Made by a program: the position numbers and the translations under genes
Notes under the pieces: model-generated
Database searches by the model: none
The model's input: the letters and a program-made list of their open reading frames with translations, nothing else
What the model was told of the DNA's origin: nothing
Assembly (NCBI GenBank): GCA_021156265.1
Contig: JAJNBR010000010.1
Span: 1-32,082 of the forward strand
Reading direction: 5' to 3'
DNA: 32,082 nt
Source: Flavipsychrobacter sp.
Lineage (GTDB): Bacteria; Bacteroidota; Bacteroidia; Chitinophagales; Chitinophagaceae
Shown: positions 22,305 to 31,046 of the stretch, piece by piece
Layout: every line of letters begins with the position of its first letter
Position numbering within the stretch: the stretch's first letter is position 1

Positions 22305-22787
22305 TAAATAATGTTGTATTGATTCTATAAAAACCTCAGGGTCATCCGGGCTCAGCATTGTTTTTCCTTTTTTAGTGGTTATCAGTACCATTGTTGCCTT
22401 GTTGGTGCAAACCATATTAACCCGGCCGGTTGTGGGATAAGTGAAGATGCCGAGATAGCCAAACAATCCGCCGCTACCAAACAAGCGTATGCCGAAGCCG
22501 AGTGTGCCTTTATATATGCGCTCAATTTTTTCAATAGAGGAGTATGTTATGTTGAGATTGTCGCCTCTCCGGTGCGCTATTATCTGCGTTTCGTCAGTGG
22601 TATATTTGGTAGGGCTACTCAACCAGGTGAATAGTTCGGCAATCAACAAGATAGCAACGGCGATCAAATGCTTTTCGTGCGCTTGCGGATCGATAAAATA
22701 ATAAACGATCAGCCCCGCTGTAAGCAGCAGGACGCTGCCTGTGATCAGCATATTCATGTTGTCCCATTTGGCGCTGAACGTTTTCAC
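22287..22787 (-). CDS. Membrane protein with bacterial PH domain
   Basis: The product has 166 residues. Two membrane helices (about 12-30 and 40-57) form a hairpin, followed by a beta-rich domain (about 62-160) with YTTDETQIIAHRRGDNLNI, SSIEKIERIYKG and VLITTKKGKTMLSPDDPEVF. This matches bacterial PH-domain proteins in which the pleckstrin-like fold sits on the cytoplasmic face. Their role is poorly known. The final residues SKEGR and the TGA stop are encoded within the palindromic terminator shared with the convergent gene. Confidence 0.8.
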   Translation of the reverse strand: MKTFSAKWDNMNMLITGSVLLLTAGLIVYYFIDPQAHEKHLIAVAILLIAELFTWLSSPTKYTTDETQIIAHRRGDNLNITYSSIEKIERIYKGTLGFGIRLFGSGGLFGYLGIFTYPTTGRVNMVCTNKATMVLITTKKGKTMLSPDDPEVFIESIQHYLSKEGR

Positions 22788-22803
22788 GAAGGAGCTGTAA
22801 GAT

Positions 22804-23973
22804 TTATTCTAAACGGCGTCTTGCCATTTCTTTATTAATCAGTGAAAGCTCACGGCCGGTTTGTCCTTTTACGGAAGTGTTTTCCTGTGCACGACGCATG
22901 AGGTAGGGCAATACATCCCTCACAGGTCCGTAAGGCAGATATTTGGCCACGCTATAACCCGAATTTGCCAGGTTAAACGATATGTTGTCGCTCATGCCGA
23001 ATAACTGGGAGAACCAAACGCGCTTGTCAGATGGCTGGAGTTGGTGGGCCTGCATATATTTTACCGCTTCCATACAGCTGCGTTCGTTGTGGGTGCCAAT
23101 GAATACTGCCAGTTTATTCAGGTGCTGAAGGCAGAATAACACAGCCGCATTGTAGTCACGGTCGGTGCTGGCTTTGTTGGGTTGGATAGGGGATGGATAT
23201 TCCATTTCCGCGGCGCGTGTTCTCTCTTTCTCCATATAAGCGCCCCGCACCAGCTTGGCGCCCAACAGATAGCCTTTTTTCTCAGCCCTTGTTAGCGACT
23301 CTTTTAGATAGGTAAGAGTGCCATGACAATAAAGCTGAAATGTATTGAAAATGATCACCCGCTTACGGTTGAATTTTTCCATCATGGCATCGGTGACGAT
23401 ATTTACCGGTTCCTGTATCCAGGTTTCCTCGGCATCTACCAGCACCATTATGTTGTGCAGTGATGCTTCAGTACAGATGTCATCCACCCGTTTTTGCACC
23501 TTTTGCCATTCAACCTTTTCGGAAGCGTTTAGCGGGTCTCCGGCATGTATCTTCTCAAGCAAAGCAAACCGCGCAAAGCCAGTCAGTTTTAAGCTGATAA
23601 AAGGAATATTCTTTTGTGATGAGGCATATTTGATAGCTTTAATAAATTCCGGCACAGCTTTGTCAAACTCTTCCTCGCTTTCCTTGCCTTCAACTCCATA
23701 GTCCAGGATCACGCCCACACCATATTTGCCCAGTACATCGGCTGTAGCCGCCGCCTCCTGCATTGTTTCACCACCGCAAAACTGGTTGAATATCGTGCTC
23801 TTAATAATTCCTTTCACTGGCAGGTGCCAGTCGATGGCGAACTTGGTTAACGCCATTCCTGCTTTGGTCAGGAATGGTGAACCCATTGATGAAAAAAGGA
23901 AGCGGGCCCGTTTCAGCTCACTATCATTGCGATAGCGAAACGCGATCTCAGTATTTTCGAATTCAGGAAGCAT
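22804..23973 (-). CDS. Proline dehydrogenase (FAD)
   Basis: The 389-residue single-function enzyme oxidises proline to pyrroline-5-carboxylate, the first step of proline use, with electrons passing through FAD to the respiratory chain. Visible motifs of the beta/alpha barrel are SLKLTG (127-132), VLVDAEE (177-183), the strongly conserved GAKLVRGAYMEKE (238-250) followed by TDRDYNAA, and GTHNE (293-297). An in-frame TTG lies 12 bases upstream, but ATG 23971-23973 is preferred. The partner pyrroline-5-carboxylate dehydrogenase is not in the window. The gene is divergent from topA, with 226 bases between the starts. Confidence 0.93.
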   Translation of the reverse strand: MLPEFENTEIAFRYRNDSELKRARFLFSSMGSPFLTKAGMALTKFAIDWHLPVKGIIKSTIFNQFCGGETMQEAAATADVLGKYGVGVILDYGVEGKESEEEFDKAVPEFIKAIKYASSQKNIPFISLKLTGFARFALLEKIHAGDPLNASEKVEWQKVQKRVDDICTEASLHNIMVLVDAEETWIQEPVNIVTDAMMEKFNRKRVIIFNTFQLYCHGTLTYLKESLTRAEKKGYLLGAKLVRGAYMEKERTRAAEMEYPSPIQPNKASTDRDYNAAVLFCLQHLNKLAVFIGTHNERSCMEAVKYMQAHQLQPSDKRVWFSQLFGMSDNISFNLANSGYSVAKYLPYGPVRDVLPYLMRRAQENTSVKGQTGRELSLINKEMARRRLE

Positions 23974-24199
23974 AGTTGAGCGCAAAAATAGCAGCGAATG
24001 CCCATGGAACGAAATTTCCGGCAGTGATATATATTATAGTATCTCCAACGCCCTATAGGGAAGTGGACTCTTCATATTAAAAATTGCGCTAGGTGAGGCT
24101 TTTTTCGTTTTTACAAAACAATACTTATTATTGCACACCTCCCTATTTCAAAAGGACATGGGAAATTTTTAGCATTTATATAGTTAGAACATTCATAGA

Positions 24200-26539
24200 A
24201 TGGCAAAAAACCTGTTGATAGTTGAGTCGCCTGCGAAAGCCAAAACAATTGAGAAGATATTGGGTAGCGACTTTGAAGTGAGATCATGCTACGGTCATAT
24301 CCGCGACCTGGAAAAGGAGGATATGGGCATTGACATTAAGAATGGGTTTAAGCCAAAATATAAAATATCTGATGACAAGGAAAAGGTAGTTAAAGAGCTG
24401 AAGTCGCTCGCCAAAAAAGCAGACGATGTATGGCTGGCAACGGATGAGGACCGCGAAGGGGAAGCCATTTCCTGGCACCTTTGCGAAGTTTTGGGCCTCG
24501 ATCCGGTTACTACAAAGCGTATTGTTTTTCACGAGATCACTAAACCAGCGATCCAAAAGGCTGTTCAAACTCCCCGCACGGTAAATATGAACCTGGTAAA
24601 CGCTCAACAGGCACGTCGTATCCTGGATCGCATAGTGGGTTTTGAAATATCTCCGATCCTTTGGCGCAAAATGAGTATGCGCAATAACCTGTCGGCGGGA
24701 AGGGTGCAGTCGGTAGCGGTACGCCTGATCGTGGAGCGTGAACGGGCTATTACCCGCTTTAATGCAGAAAGCAATTTTAAGGTTGAGGGCTGGTTCCAGG
24801 CAAAAGATCTTAACAAAAAGGACGTAACGTTCAAGGCGGAAGGGCCCGACAAGCTGAAAAAAGCGGCCGATGCCAAAACTTACCTGCAGCGTTGCATCAA
24901 GGCTACGTATACGGTAAAAGATGTACAGGTAAAGCCGGGCAAAAAATCGCCGGCAGCGCCGTTCACTACATCTACCCTGCAGCAGGAGGCCAGCCGTAAG
25001 CTAGGTTATTCGGTATCGAAGACCATGTTGCTGGCGCAAAAACTGTACGAAAACGGTCACATCACCTATATGCGTACCGACTCGGTAAGCCTTTCGGAGA
25101 CTGCGCAGGATGCGATCAAAAATGCAGTAGTCGGCAATTACGGCGATAAATATTATCAGCCGCGCAAATTCCAGAACAAGAACGAATCGGCACAGGAAGC
25201 GCACGAAGCTATCCGTCCGACGGATATGAATACAACTTCGGTGGGCGATGCGGACACACAGCGCCTGTACGATCTGATATGGAAACGTACTATGGCCTGC
25301 CAGATGGCAGATGCCCAACTGGAGCGTACTATAGCCAAAATTGAAATATCTGCACACCCGGACCCGTTGACGGCAACAGGTGAAGTACTGCGTTTTGACG
25401 GCTTTTTGAAAGTGTATAGCGAAAGCCGTGATGAAGAAGATGGTGAGGAAGAAAACGAAGGCATGCTGCCGCCGCTAGTGCCGGGCCAGGTGCTTGACCT
25501 GCAGGAGCTGCGTGCTACAGAACGCTTCACGCGCCCGTTACCAAGGTATACGGAGGCTTCGCTGGTAAAGAAGTTGGAAGAACTTGGGATTGGTCGTCCA
25601 TCTACATATGCGCCAACCATCAGCACAGTGCAGCAAAGGGGGTATGTGGAAAAACGTGAAAAGGAGGGTGTAAAACGTGATTTCCAGGTGCTTAGCCTGA
25701 AGAACGACGAGTTAGCCGAGCGTACAGATACAGAGAATACAGGAGCCGAACGTAATAAATTGTTCCCGACGGACCTCGGAATGGTAGTTACAGATTTCCT
25801 GAGCGAATATTTCGATAAAATAATGGACTACAGCTTCACTGCCAAGATCGAGGAGGAGTTTGATGAGATCGCGAATGGCAAGCAGGAGTGGAACAAGATG
25901 ATCGGCAATTTCTACGATCCGTTCCATCATGCAGTGGAACATACAATGGAAACTGCTGGCCGGGTTAAAGGTGAGCGTGAACTGGGTAAAGACCCTGCAT
26001 CGGGTAAACCCGTTTTTGCACGCCTGGGACGTTTTGGCCCGATGGTACAGATCGGCACTACCGAGGACGAAGAAAAACCTCGTTTCGCCAAACTCCGCCC
26101 GACACAAAGCATTGAGACTATCAGCTTCGAAGAAGCGATGGAACTGTTCAAGCTGCCACGCACGCTTGGTAAGTTTGAAGATGAAGACGTGGTAGTGAAT
26201 ATCGGGCGTTTTGGTCCTTACGCACAACATACGGGTAAATTCTACTCGCTGAAGAAAGAAATGGACCCGTATACAGTTGAACTGGACGAGGTGGCGCCTT
26301 TGATAGATGAAAAACGCAAAGCGGCTGCGGAGAATACCATTAAGATATTTGAGAAAGAAAAGATCAAGATACTGAAAGGCCCATACGGCGCTTATATCAA
26401 ACAAGGCCTGAGGAACTTTAAAATACCGAAGGATAAGATCGAAACTGCTGCAGCCCTCACGATTGAGGAAGTGAAAGCCATTATCGAAGAAGCAAAAGCC
26501 AATCCACCGAAAAAAACAGCCCGCAAAAAGAAGAAGTAG
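24200..26539 (+). CDS. topA: DNA topoisomerase I (type IA)
   Basis: The 779-residue enzyme relaxes negatively supercoiled DNA. The TOPRIM domain starts at the N-terminus (LLIVESPAKAKTIEKIL, Glu9), with metal ligands Asp82, Asp84 and Glu86 in TDEDREGE. The cleavage domain carries LSAGRVQSVAVRLIVERE and the nucleophile Tyr290 in ITYMRTDS. The C-terminus holds three or more TOPRIM C-terminal repeats (GRFGPMVQIG, GRFGPYAQHTGKFYSL, GPYGAYIKQGLRNFKIPKD) instead of zinc ribbons, and ends in a Lys/Arg-rich tail (KKTARKKKK). This is the usual form in Bacteroidota. The upstream region has TATTATTG, a loose -7 box. The SirB1-like gene follows 40 bases downstream. Confidence 0.97.
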   Translation: MAKNLLIVESPAKAKTIEKILGSDFEVRSCYGHIRDLEKEDMGIDIKNGFKPKYKISDDKEKVVKELKSLAKKADDVWLATDEDREGEAISWHLCEVLGLDPVTTKRIVFHEITKPAIQKAVQTPRTVNMNLVNAQQARRILDRIVGFEISPILWRKMSMRNNLSAGRVQSVAVRLIVERERAITRFNAESNFKVEGWFQAKDLNKKDVTFKAEGPDKLKKAADAKTYLQRCIKATYTVKDVQVKPGKKSPAAPFTTSTLQQEASRKLGYSVSKTMLLAQKLYENGHITYMRTDSVSLSETAQDAIKNAVVGNYGDKYYQPRKFQNKNESAQEAHEAIRPTDMNTTSVGDADTQRLYDLIWKRTMACQMADAQLERTIAKIEISAHPDPLTATGEVLRFDGFLKVYSESRDEEDGEEENEGMLPPLVPGQVLDLQELRATERFTRPLPRYTEASLVKKLEELGIGRPSTYAPTISTVQQRGYVEKREKEGVKRDFQVLSLKNDELAERTDTENTGAERNKLFPTDLGMVVTDFLSEYFDKIMDYSFTAKIEEEFDEIANGKQEWNKMIGNFYDPFHHAVEHTMETAGRVKGERELGKDPASGKPVFARLGRFGPMVQIGTTEDEEKPRFAKLRPTQSIETISFEEAMELFKLPRTLGKFEDEDVVVNIGRFGPYAQHTGKFYSLKKEMDPYTVELDEVAPLIDEKRKAAAENTIKIFEKEKIKILKGPYGAYIKQGLRNFKIPKDKIETAAALTIEEVKAIIEEAKANPPKKTARKKKK

Positions 26540-26579
26540 TGCGGAAAATTTGTAACTTAAGAGTGGAAGAGCATTGAGT

Positions 26580-27467
26580 ATGCAGCAAAACAGCAAAGAG
26601 ATCACCGCACTGTTGAAACTGATCGACGATCCGGATGAGGATGTGTTTGGAACGGTAGCCGAGAAGTTGCTGCATTATGGTCGTGAGATCATACCTAACC
26701 TGGAACAGCTTTGGGAAGTTACACTTGATGAATCGGTGCAGGAGCGTATTGAATTCCTGATACACAGGGTTCATTTCCAGGATCTTCAACACGAATTTTT
26801 TGAGTGGAGCCATAGTAAAAATCCGGAGTTGTTGCGCGGTGCAATACTTATTGCGAAGTATCAATTTCCTGATCTTCACGTTCCGTCGATCCTCAGCCAG
26901 TTTGACCAGATAAGGAGAAACATCTGGCTGGAACTAAATAGCTACCTCACACCGCTGGAGCAAGTGAATGTGTTCAACAGCATTTTATACAACTACTATA
27001 AAATGCAGGGGCACGAGCTTACCGAGCGGGAGCCAAAATACTTTTTTATCAACCAGGTGTTGGAGAGCAAACAAGGCAATGCTTATTCGCTAGGCATTCT
27101 GTACCTGTCGCTTTGCGAACTCCTGGATATACCCATATTCGCAGTTGATATTCCCAGGCAGTTTGTCTTTGCATATATCGATACATTACATCATTTCCTC
27201 AGCCCGCCGGATGAAGTGGTGCAACAGATACAGTTCTTTATCGACCCGATGAATGGTATGGTGTACACGCAAAAAGATGTGGATGCTTACCTGCGCAAGA
27301 TAAACGCGCGAGACAGGGATAATTATTTTACTCCCATGTTGTCGAAACGTGTCATTTACAAAATGCTTGAGGAGCTGAATCTTTGCTACAAATACAAACG
27401 CGAAGAAGAAAAGGCGGAAGAGATACAGCAATTAATGAATATCCTGGTAGACAACCGTGGCGAATAA
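26580..27467 (+). CDS. SirB1/transglutaminase-core-2 family protein
   Basis: The 295-residue soluble protein has an N-terminal helical part (about 1-95) and a region with GNAYSLGILYLSLCELLDIPIFAVDIPRQFVFAY, matching the SirB1-type transglutaminase-like core (commonly NP-x-SLGILYLELA followed by a GVNFPGHF-like strand). A second strand pair with FFIDPMNGMVYTQKDVDAYL is also typical. The tail is helical and charged (EEEKAEEIQQLM). The function of this family is not established. A TTG six bases upstream of the chosen ATG (26580) is in frame. Position just after topA on the same strand suggests cotranscription. Confidence 0.82.
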   Translation: MQQNSKEITALLKLIDDPDEDVFGTVAEKLLHYGREIIPNLEQLWEVTLDESVQERIEFLIHRVHFQDLQHEFFEWSHSKNPELLRGAILIAKYQFPDLHVPSILSQFDQIRRNIWLELNSYLTPLEQVNVFNSILYNYYKMQGHELTEREPKYFFINQVLESKQGNAYSLGILYLSLCELLDIPIFAVDIPRQFVFAYIDTLHHFLSPPDEVVQQIQFFIDPMNGMVYTQKDVDAYLRKINARDRDNYFTPMLSKRVIYKMLEELNLCYKYKREEEKAEEIQQLMNILVDNRGE

Positions 27468-27486
27468 TCATTTTCCCTTTTCAACA

Positions 27487-28515
27487 ATGCGACTGATTGT
27501 TATTTTGATGCTATGCATTTCATTTGAAAGCATAGCACAGCCTAAAATAACATTAACCGAAACAACCATCGATGTAGGTGAAATATTGGAGGGTCTTGAT
27601 TATGACCTTACCTGGCATTTTAAGAATGCCGGTGATAGTGTGTTAGAGATGGGCTGTGTAAAAACATCCGGTTCCATATTAACCGGCGAGTATGCGCATA
27701 AACGTGTGTCGCCCGGTGCAGAAAGCAAAATAACAGGTAAGCTGACCACAACAGGCTGGGGTGGACAACCTTTTCGTAAATCTTTATTGGTTCAGAGCAA
27801 TTCAAAAGAAGATATTCTTCTTGTTGTAAAAGGATTTATCAGGGAAGCGCCGATTGGCGAGGTACAAAAACCTGCCTCTGGTAAAACAAGTTTTAGTAAT
27901 ACCGAGGAACTAATAACACAGGCTTCTGGTGCTACCAGCTATAACGTACAGCCCGGCGATATTCTGTTCCAGGATCTTGATTGTGGCGCAGCATGTGATG
28001 CGATAGAAAGTGTTACAGAAGGTGCAAACGGTATGGATTTTTCTCATTGCGGTATCGTAGTGCAAATGGGTAATGAAATGATGGTAGTGGAAGCTTATGG
28101 TGCAGTGAAGGTCACCCCGGTTGACAGTTTTTTAATGCGTTCAAAGGATGCCGCAGGTAAACCGAAAGTGCTGATAGGGCGTTTGAAAGACGAGTCTATC
28201 CTGGCTGATGAAAGCGCAGAAATAGCGAAGGGGTATGTTGGCAAAGAATATGACGAATCCTTCGACTTGAAGAACGATAAATACTACTGCTCCGAACTTG
28301 TTTATGAATGTTTCAAAGTGGCTAATAAGAATAAACCTTTCTTTCAGCTTAATAAGATGACCTTTAAAGCGCCGCGTACAGAGGCAATAATGCCGTTCTG
28401 GATGGACTATTTCAAAAAGCTGGATAAGGCTGTGCCCGAAGGAAAGCCCGGCATTAACCCCGGTGCTATGTCGCGCAGCGATAAGCTTCAGATCATCGCA
28501 CTGCAATCCTTGTGA
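27487..28515 (+). CDS. DUF1573 domain fused to YiiX/NlpC-P60-like peptidase domain
   Basis: Started at ATG 27487, the protein has 342 residues with a signal peptide ending ESIAQ. Residues about 20-118 fit DUF1573, an immunoglobulin-like fold seen in Bacteroidota (VGEILEGLDYDLTWHFKNAGDSVL, then SPGAESKITGKL, then SLLVQSN). A linker leads to a YiiX-type permuted papain-like domain (about 150-310): PGDILFQ, His187 in DFSHCGIVV and Cys268 in YYCSELVYECF, the two expected catalytic residues. It should act in the periplasm, probably on peptidoglycan peptides or lipids, but the substrate is unknown. The DUF1573 half lacks the Cys pair often seen in that family. A GTG at 27457 would extend it to overlap the upstream gene. 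Confidence 0.82.
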   Translation: MRLIVILMLCISFESIAQPKITLTETTIDVGEILEGLDYDLTWHFKNAGDSVLEMGCVKTSGSILTGEYAHKRVSPGAESKITGKLTTTGWGGQPFRKSLLVQSNSKEDILLVVKGFIREAPIGEVQKPASGKTSFSNTEELITQASGATSYNVQPGDILFQDLDCGAACDAIESVTEGANGMDFSHCGIVVQMGNEMMVVEAYGAVKVTPVDSFLMRSKDAAGKPKVLIGRLKDESILADESAEIAKGYVGKEYDESFDLKNDKYYCSELVYECFKVANKNKPFFQLNKMTFKAPRTEAIMPFWMDYFKKLDKAVPEGKPGINPGAMSRSDKLQIIALQSL

Positions 28516-28638
28516 ATTACCTATTGTCAGCTGCTCGTTAAATTCTGCAACGGCCGCTGAAGCTGGCCAAATTCTTGCTGTCTGTTTATAAGAGAGGACA
28601 GTTACTAGCCTCTATCGTTAACTTATAAACCGTTTTTT

Positions 28639-28839
28639 ATGGCAATGTATTATGATGTCATTCCCCTTAGGCACAATTACGTTAGCATATTTACCTGGGG
28701 AGTAATCGCGATCGTTGTGACATTAGCTTTAGTGCCACTTGGTGTGTTGTACACGATAGCAGTGCGGGCGCAAAAGCTGTTGACAACGAGTGTCAAACGG
28801 CGCCCTCATGCAAACGTAGAAGGTCTGCCAGCGCAATAG
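28639..28839 (+). CDS. Small single-span membrane protein
   Basis: The product has 66 residues with one clear membrane helix (about 17-42, IFTWGVIAIVVTLALVPLGVLYTIAV) and a basic cytoplasmic tail (AQKLLTTSVKRRP). The ATG follows an AT-rich stretch (AACTTATAAACCG). The last 47 bases overlap the 3' end of aroC on the opposite strand. I recognise no family. The helix is convincing but the overlap keeps confidence moderate. Confidence 0.5.
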   Translation: MAMYYDVIPLRHNYVSIFTWGVIAIVVTLALVPLGVLYTIAVRAQKLLTTSVKRRPHANVEGLPAQ

Positions 28840-29773
28840 CAGTCATCGCCTCTACAACAACAGGCACACGCAAAGCAATGCACAGGTCATGACGCCCTTT
28901 AACAGTAAAAGCTTCCACAGACTGTGTTTGTTTATTCCAGGTCTGTTGTTGCTGTGGTGTGCTGCTGGTTGGTTTCACTGCTACCCTGAAGTAAAGATCA
29001 TTGCCATTGGTAATGCCGCCATTGATGCCGCCCGCATGATTCGTTTTTGTTGTGCCTCTAGCGTCAATGATGGCATCATTGTGTTCGCTGCCTTTCATGC
29101 GCGCCGCATTAAAGCCACTTCCGAATTCAATTCCTTTTATAGCGGGAATTGCGAAAGCCAGGTGAGCGATCGAAGATTCGACAGAATCAAAAAACGGTTC
29201 GCCTAAACCGATAGGCAATCCTGATGCAGTGCATGCAACGATACCGCCAATACTATCCTGCGTTTCGATGGCAGCCTGGATGGCCGCTTCAATATTTTCA
29301 TTGCCACCGGCCTCTATGAGTTCGGCTTGAATGCTAATATTCTTCAACAGTTTTTTTGCTAGGACACCAGCAGCAACCAGGGCCACCGTTAGCCGGCCCG
29401 ACGAATGCCCGCCGCCACGATAGTCGTTAAAGCCTTTAAATTTTTCGTGCAATACAAAGTCAGCATGCCCGGGACGTGGAGTTTCTTTCAGTGTTTCGTA
29501 GTCTGAGGAACGTGTGTTGTTATTCTCAAATAGAATGGTGAGGGGTGCTCCGGTAGTTTTGTTCTGAAAAACGCCGCTTGCGAATTTAGGTATGTCTTCT
29601 TCCGTTCGCGGTGTGGTGCCGGCAGCGCCTGCGCGACGGCGTTGAAGATCGGTCTCAAAATCCGCATTGGAAATGTCGAGGCCAGCGGGACAGCCATCGA
29701 TGGTAATACCCACGGCTGGTCCATGCGACTCGCCGAAAAGGCTGATCCTGAATATACGTCCGAAACTATTCAT
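28793..29773 (-). CDS. aroC: Chorismate synthase
   Basis: The 326-residue enzyme catalyses the last shikimate step, EPSP to chorismate, using reduced FMN. Signatures are FGESHGPAVG near the N-terminus, RRRAG, RPGHADFVLHEKF and YRGGGHSSGRLTVALVAAG, with the C-terminal RHDLCIALRVPVVVEAMTAI (the family's usual Pro after HD is Leu here). It is somewhat shorter than many homologues (about 350-390). Its start overlaps the stop of aroA by eight bases, so it is the last gene of an aroB-aroA-aroC unit on the minus strand. Confidence 0.96.
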   Translation of the reverse strand: MNSFGRIFRISLFGESHGPAVGITIDGCPAGLDISNADFETDLQRRRAGAAGTTPRTEEDIPKFASGVFQNKTTGAPLTILFENNNTRSSDYETLKETPRPGHADFVLHEKFKGFNDYRGGGHSSGRLTVALVAAGVLAKKLLKNISIQAELIEAGGNENIEAAIQAAIETQDSIGGIVACTASGLPIGLGEPFFDSVESSIAHLAFAIPAIKGIEFGSGFNAARMKGSEHNDAIIDARGTTKTNHAGGINGGITNGNDLYFRVAVKPTSSTPQQQQTWNKQTQSVEAFTVKGRHDLCIALRVPVVVEAMTAIALADLLRLHEGAV

Positions 29774-31046
29774 ACCTGTCTGTGGTCAGGCGCACGTGAG
29801 CGCCCAGCTTCTGCAAATCTGTGAAAAAATCGGGATAAGATTTATTTACAGCCTCCACCTGGTTGATGTAAACGACGTCGTACGCCCGCAAACCTGCTAC
29901 TGCCGCGGCCATAATTATGCGGTGGTCCCGATACGGTGATATTCTTGCAGCTTCCAGCGTGTGCTGACCTTCAATATATAACCCGTCGTCCTCAACTGCA
30001 TGGAAAACGCCGAAAGCTTCCAGCATGTCAGAAATGCTTTCTATGCGATTGCTTTCCTTGTGTATCAACCGGTGTATGCCATGTATGCGGCTACCATCTT
30101 TGATGTATGAAGCCAGGATAGCCAGGGCTGGAAAAAGGTCTGGGCAATGGGTGGCGTCAAAGTCAAAGGCCTGAAGTGAGCCTTGCTTAACTTCTATACT
30201 GTCACCGACATGCAACTTTGCACCTGCAAGGTGTAGGGCATCAAGAATCGCTTTGTCGGCTTGCGTGCTGTTTATGTTGAGTCCATGGAAACTGACTGTT
30301 CCTGTCAGTGCTGCACCAACCATCATAATCGCTCCGCTGCTCCAGTCACCTTCTATTTCGATATGGATGTCGTTTTGAACAACAGCACGCGGGTAAACAG
30401 TAAATACTTCATAGTTGTCGTGGTTGATCCTGTAACCAAATTGCTCCAACACCTGGAGCGTGAGGTCGATATAAGGCTTGCTTTTGAGGTCCTTTACAAT
30501 GACGGTTGTGGCTTTTTGGGTTTTGCTGCCTATGGCAAATAACAATCCGCTTAAAAACTGGGAACTCACCGACCCATCCAGTTCAATATCGGCTACCTCT
30601 AGCGGCCCTTGCAGCACAAACGGGAGTTTTCCTGAATTGTGTTGAACTGTAACGTACATCTTAGGAAGTAGCTCGGCAAACAGGTTAAAAGGACGGTCAA
30701 GTAAGCTGCCGGAGCCATCAATACGAATGGCTTTATTCGATAACGAGACGATAGGAATGAATAACCTTGCCGATAAGCCGCTTTCTCCGCAATATATCCG
30801 GTCGGTCCGGGGAAATACTCCGGTGCTATTGATCTCGATCGTATTGCCCGTGCCTTGTTTTACATCTGCTCCCAACGCCTGTATAATGTTAAGTGCTGCT
30901 TTATCGTCGTCGGAGCTACCGGGATTGCTAATGACGGTCTTGCCATTATGTAATAGTGCAGCGGCGCAAACCCGTTGCATCATACTCTTGGATGCGGGCA
31001 CATGCAGCTGGCCGAAAAGGTTGCCGGGACTAATGGCTACTTGCAT
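29766..31046 (-). CDS. aroA: 3-phosphoshikimate 1-carboxyvinyltransferase (EPSP synthase)
   Basis: The 426-residue enzyme joins shikimate-3-phosphate and phosphoenolpyruvate. Visible active-site elements are PASKSMMQR (Lys20, Ser21, Arg25), CGESGLSARLF in the place of the common GNAGTAMR motif, LLDRPF, SSQFLSGLLFA, EGDWSSGAIM, KESNRI (for KESDR) and DHRIIMAAAVAG. The length is normal. The start overlaps the end of aroB by 17 bases and the stop overlaps aroC by eight. The GESGLSAR form of the substrate loop is what I would expect in Bacteroidota, and I draw no conclusion on inhibitor sensitivity. Confidence 0.95.
   Translation of the reverse strand: MQVAISPGNLFGQLHVPASKSMMQRVCAAALLHNGKTVISNPGSSDDDKAALNIIQALGADVKQGTGNTIEINSTGVFPRTDRIYCGESGLSARLFIPIVSLSNKAIRIDGSGSLLDRPFNLFAELLPKMYVTVQHNSGKLPFVLQGPLEVADIELDGSVSSQFLSGLLFAIGSKTQKATTVIVKDLKSKPYIDLTLQVLEQFGYRINHDNYEVFTVYPRAVVQNDIHIEIEGDWSSGAIMMVGAALTGTVSFHGLNINSTQADKAILDALHLAGAKLHVGDSIEVKQGSLQAFDFDATHCPDLFPALAILASYIKDGSRIHGIHRLIHKESNRIESISDMLEAFGVFHAVEDDGLYIEGQHTLEAARISPYRDHRIIMAAAVAGLRAYDVVYINQVEAVNKSYPDFFTDLQKLGAHVRLTTDRYE

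Noticed and set aside
25712..26605. 297-codon open frame antisense to topA
   Set aside because: It is a shadow of the strongly supported topoisomerase frame; the translation is rich in Phe, Cys and Leu without domain features.
28593..28613. Weak hairpin AGAGG/CCTCT after the DUF1573-YiiX gene
   Set aside because: Five-base stem, 11-base loop-like spacer and no T tract directly after it; too weak to call a terminator.
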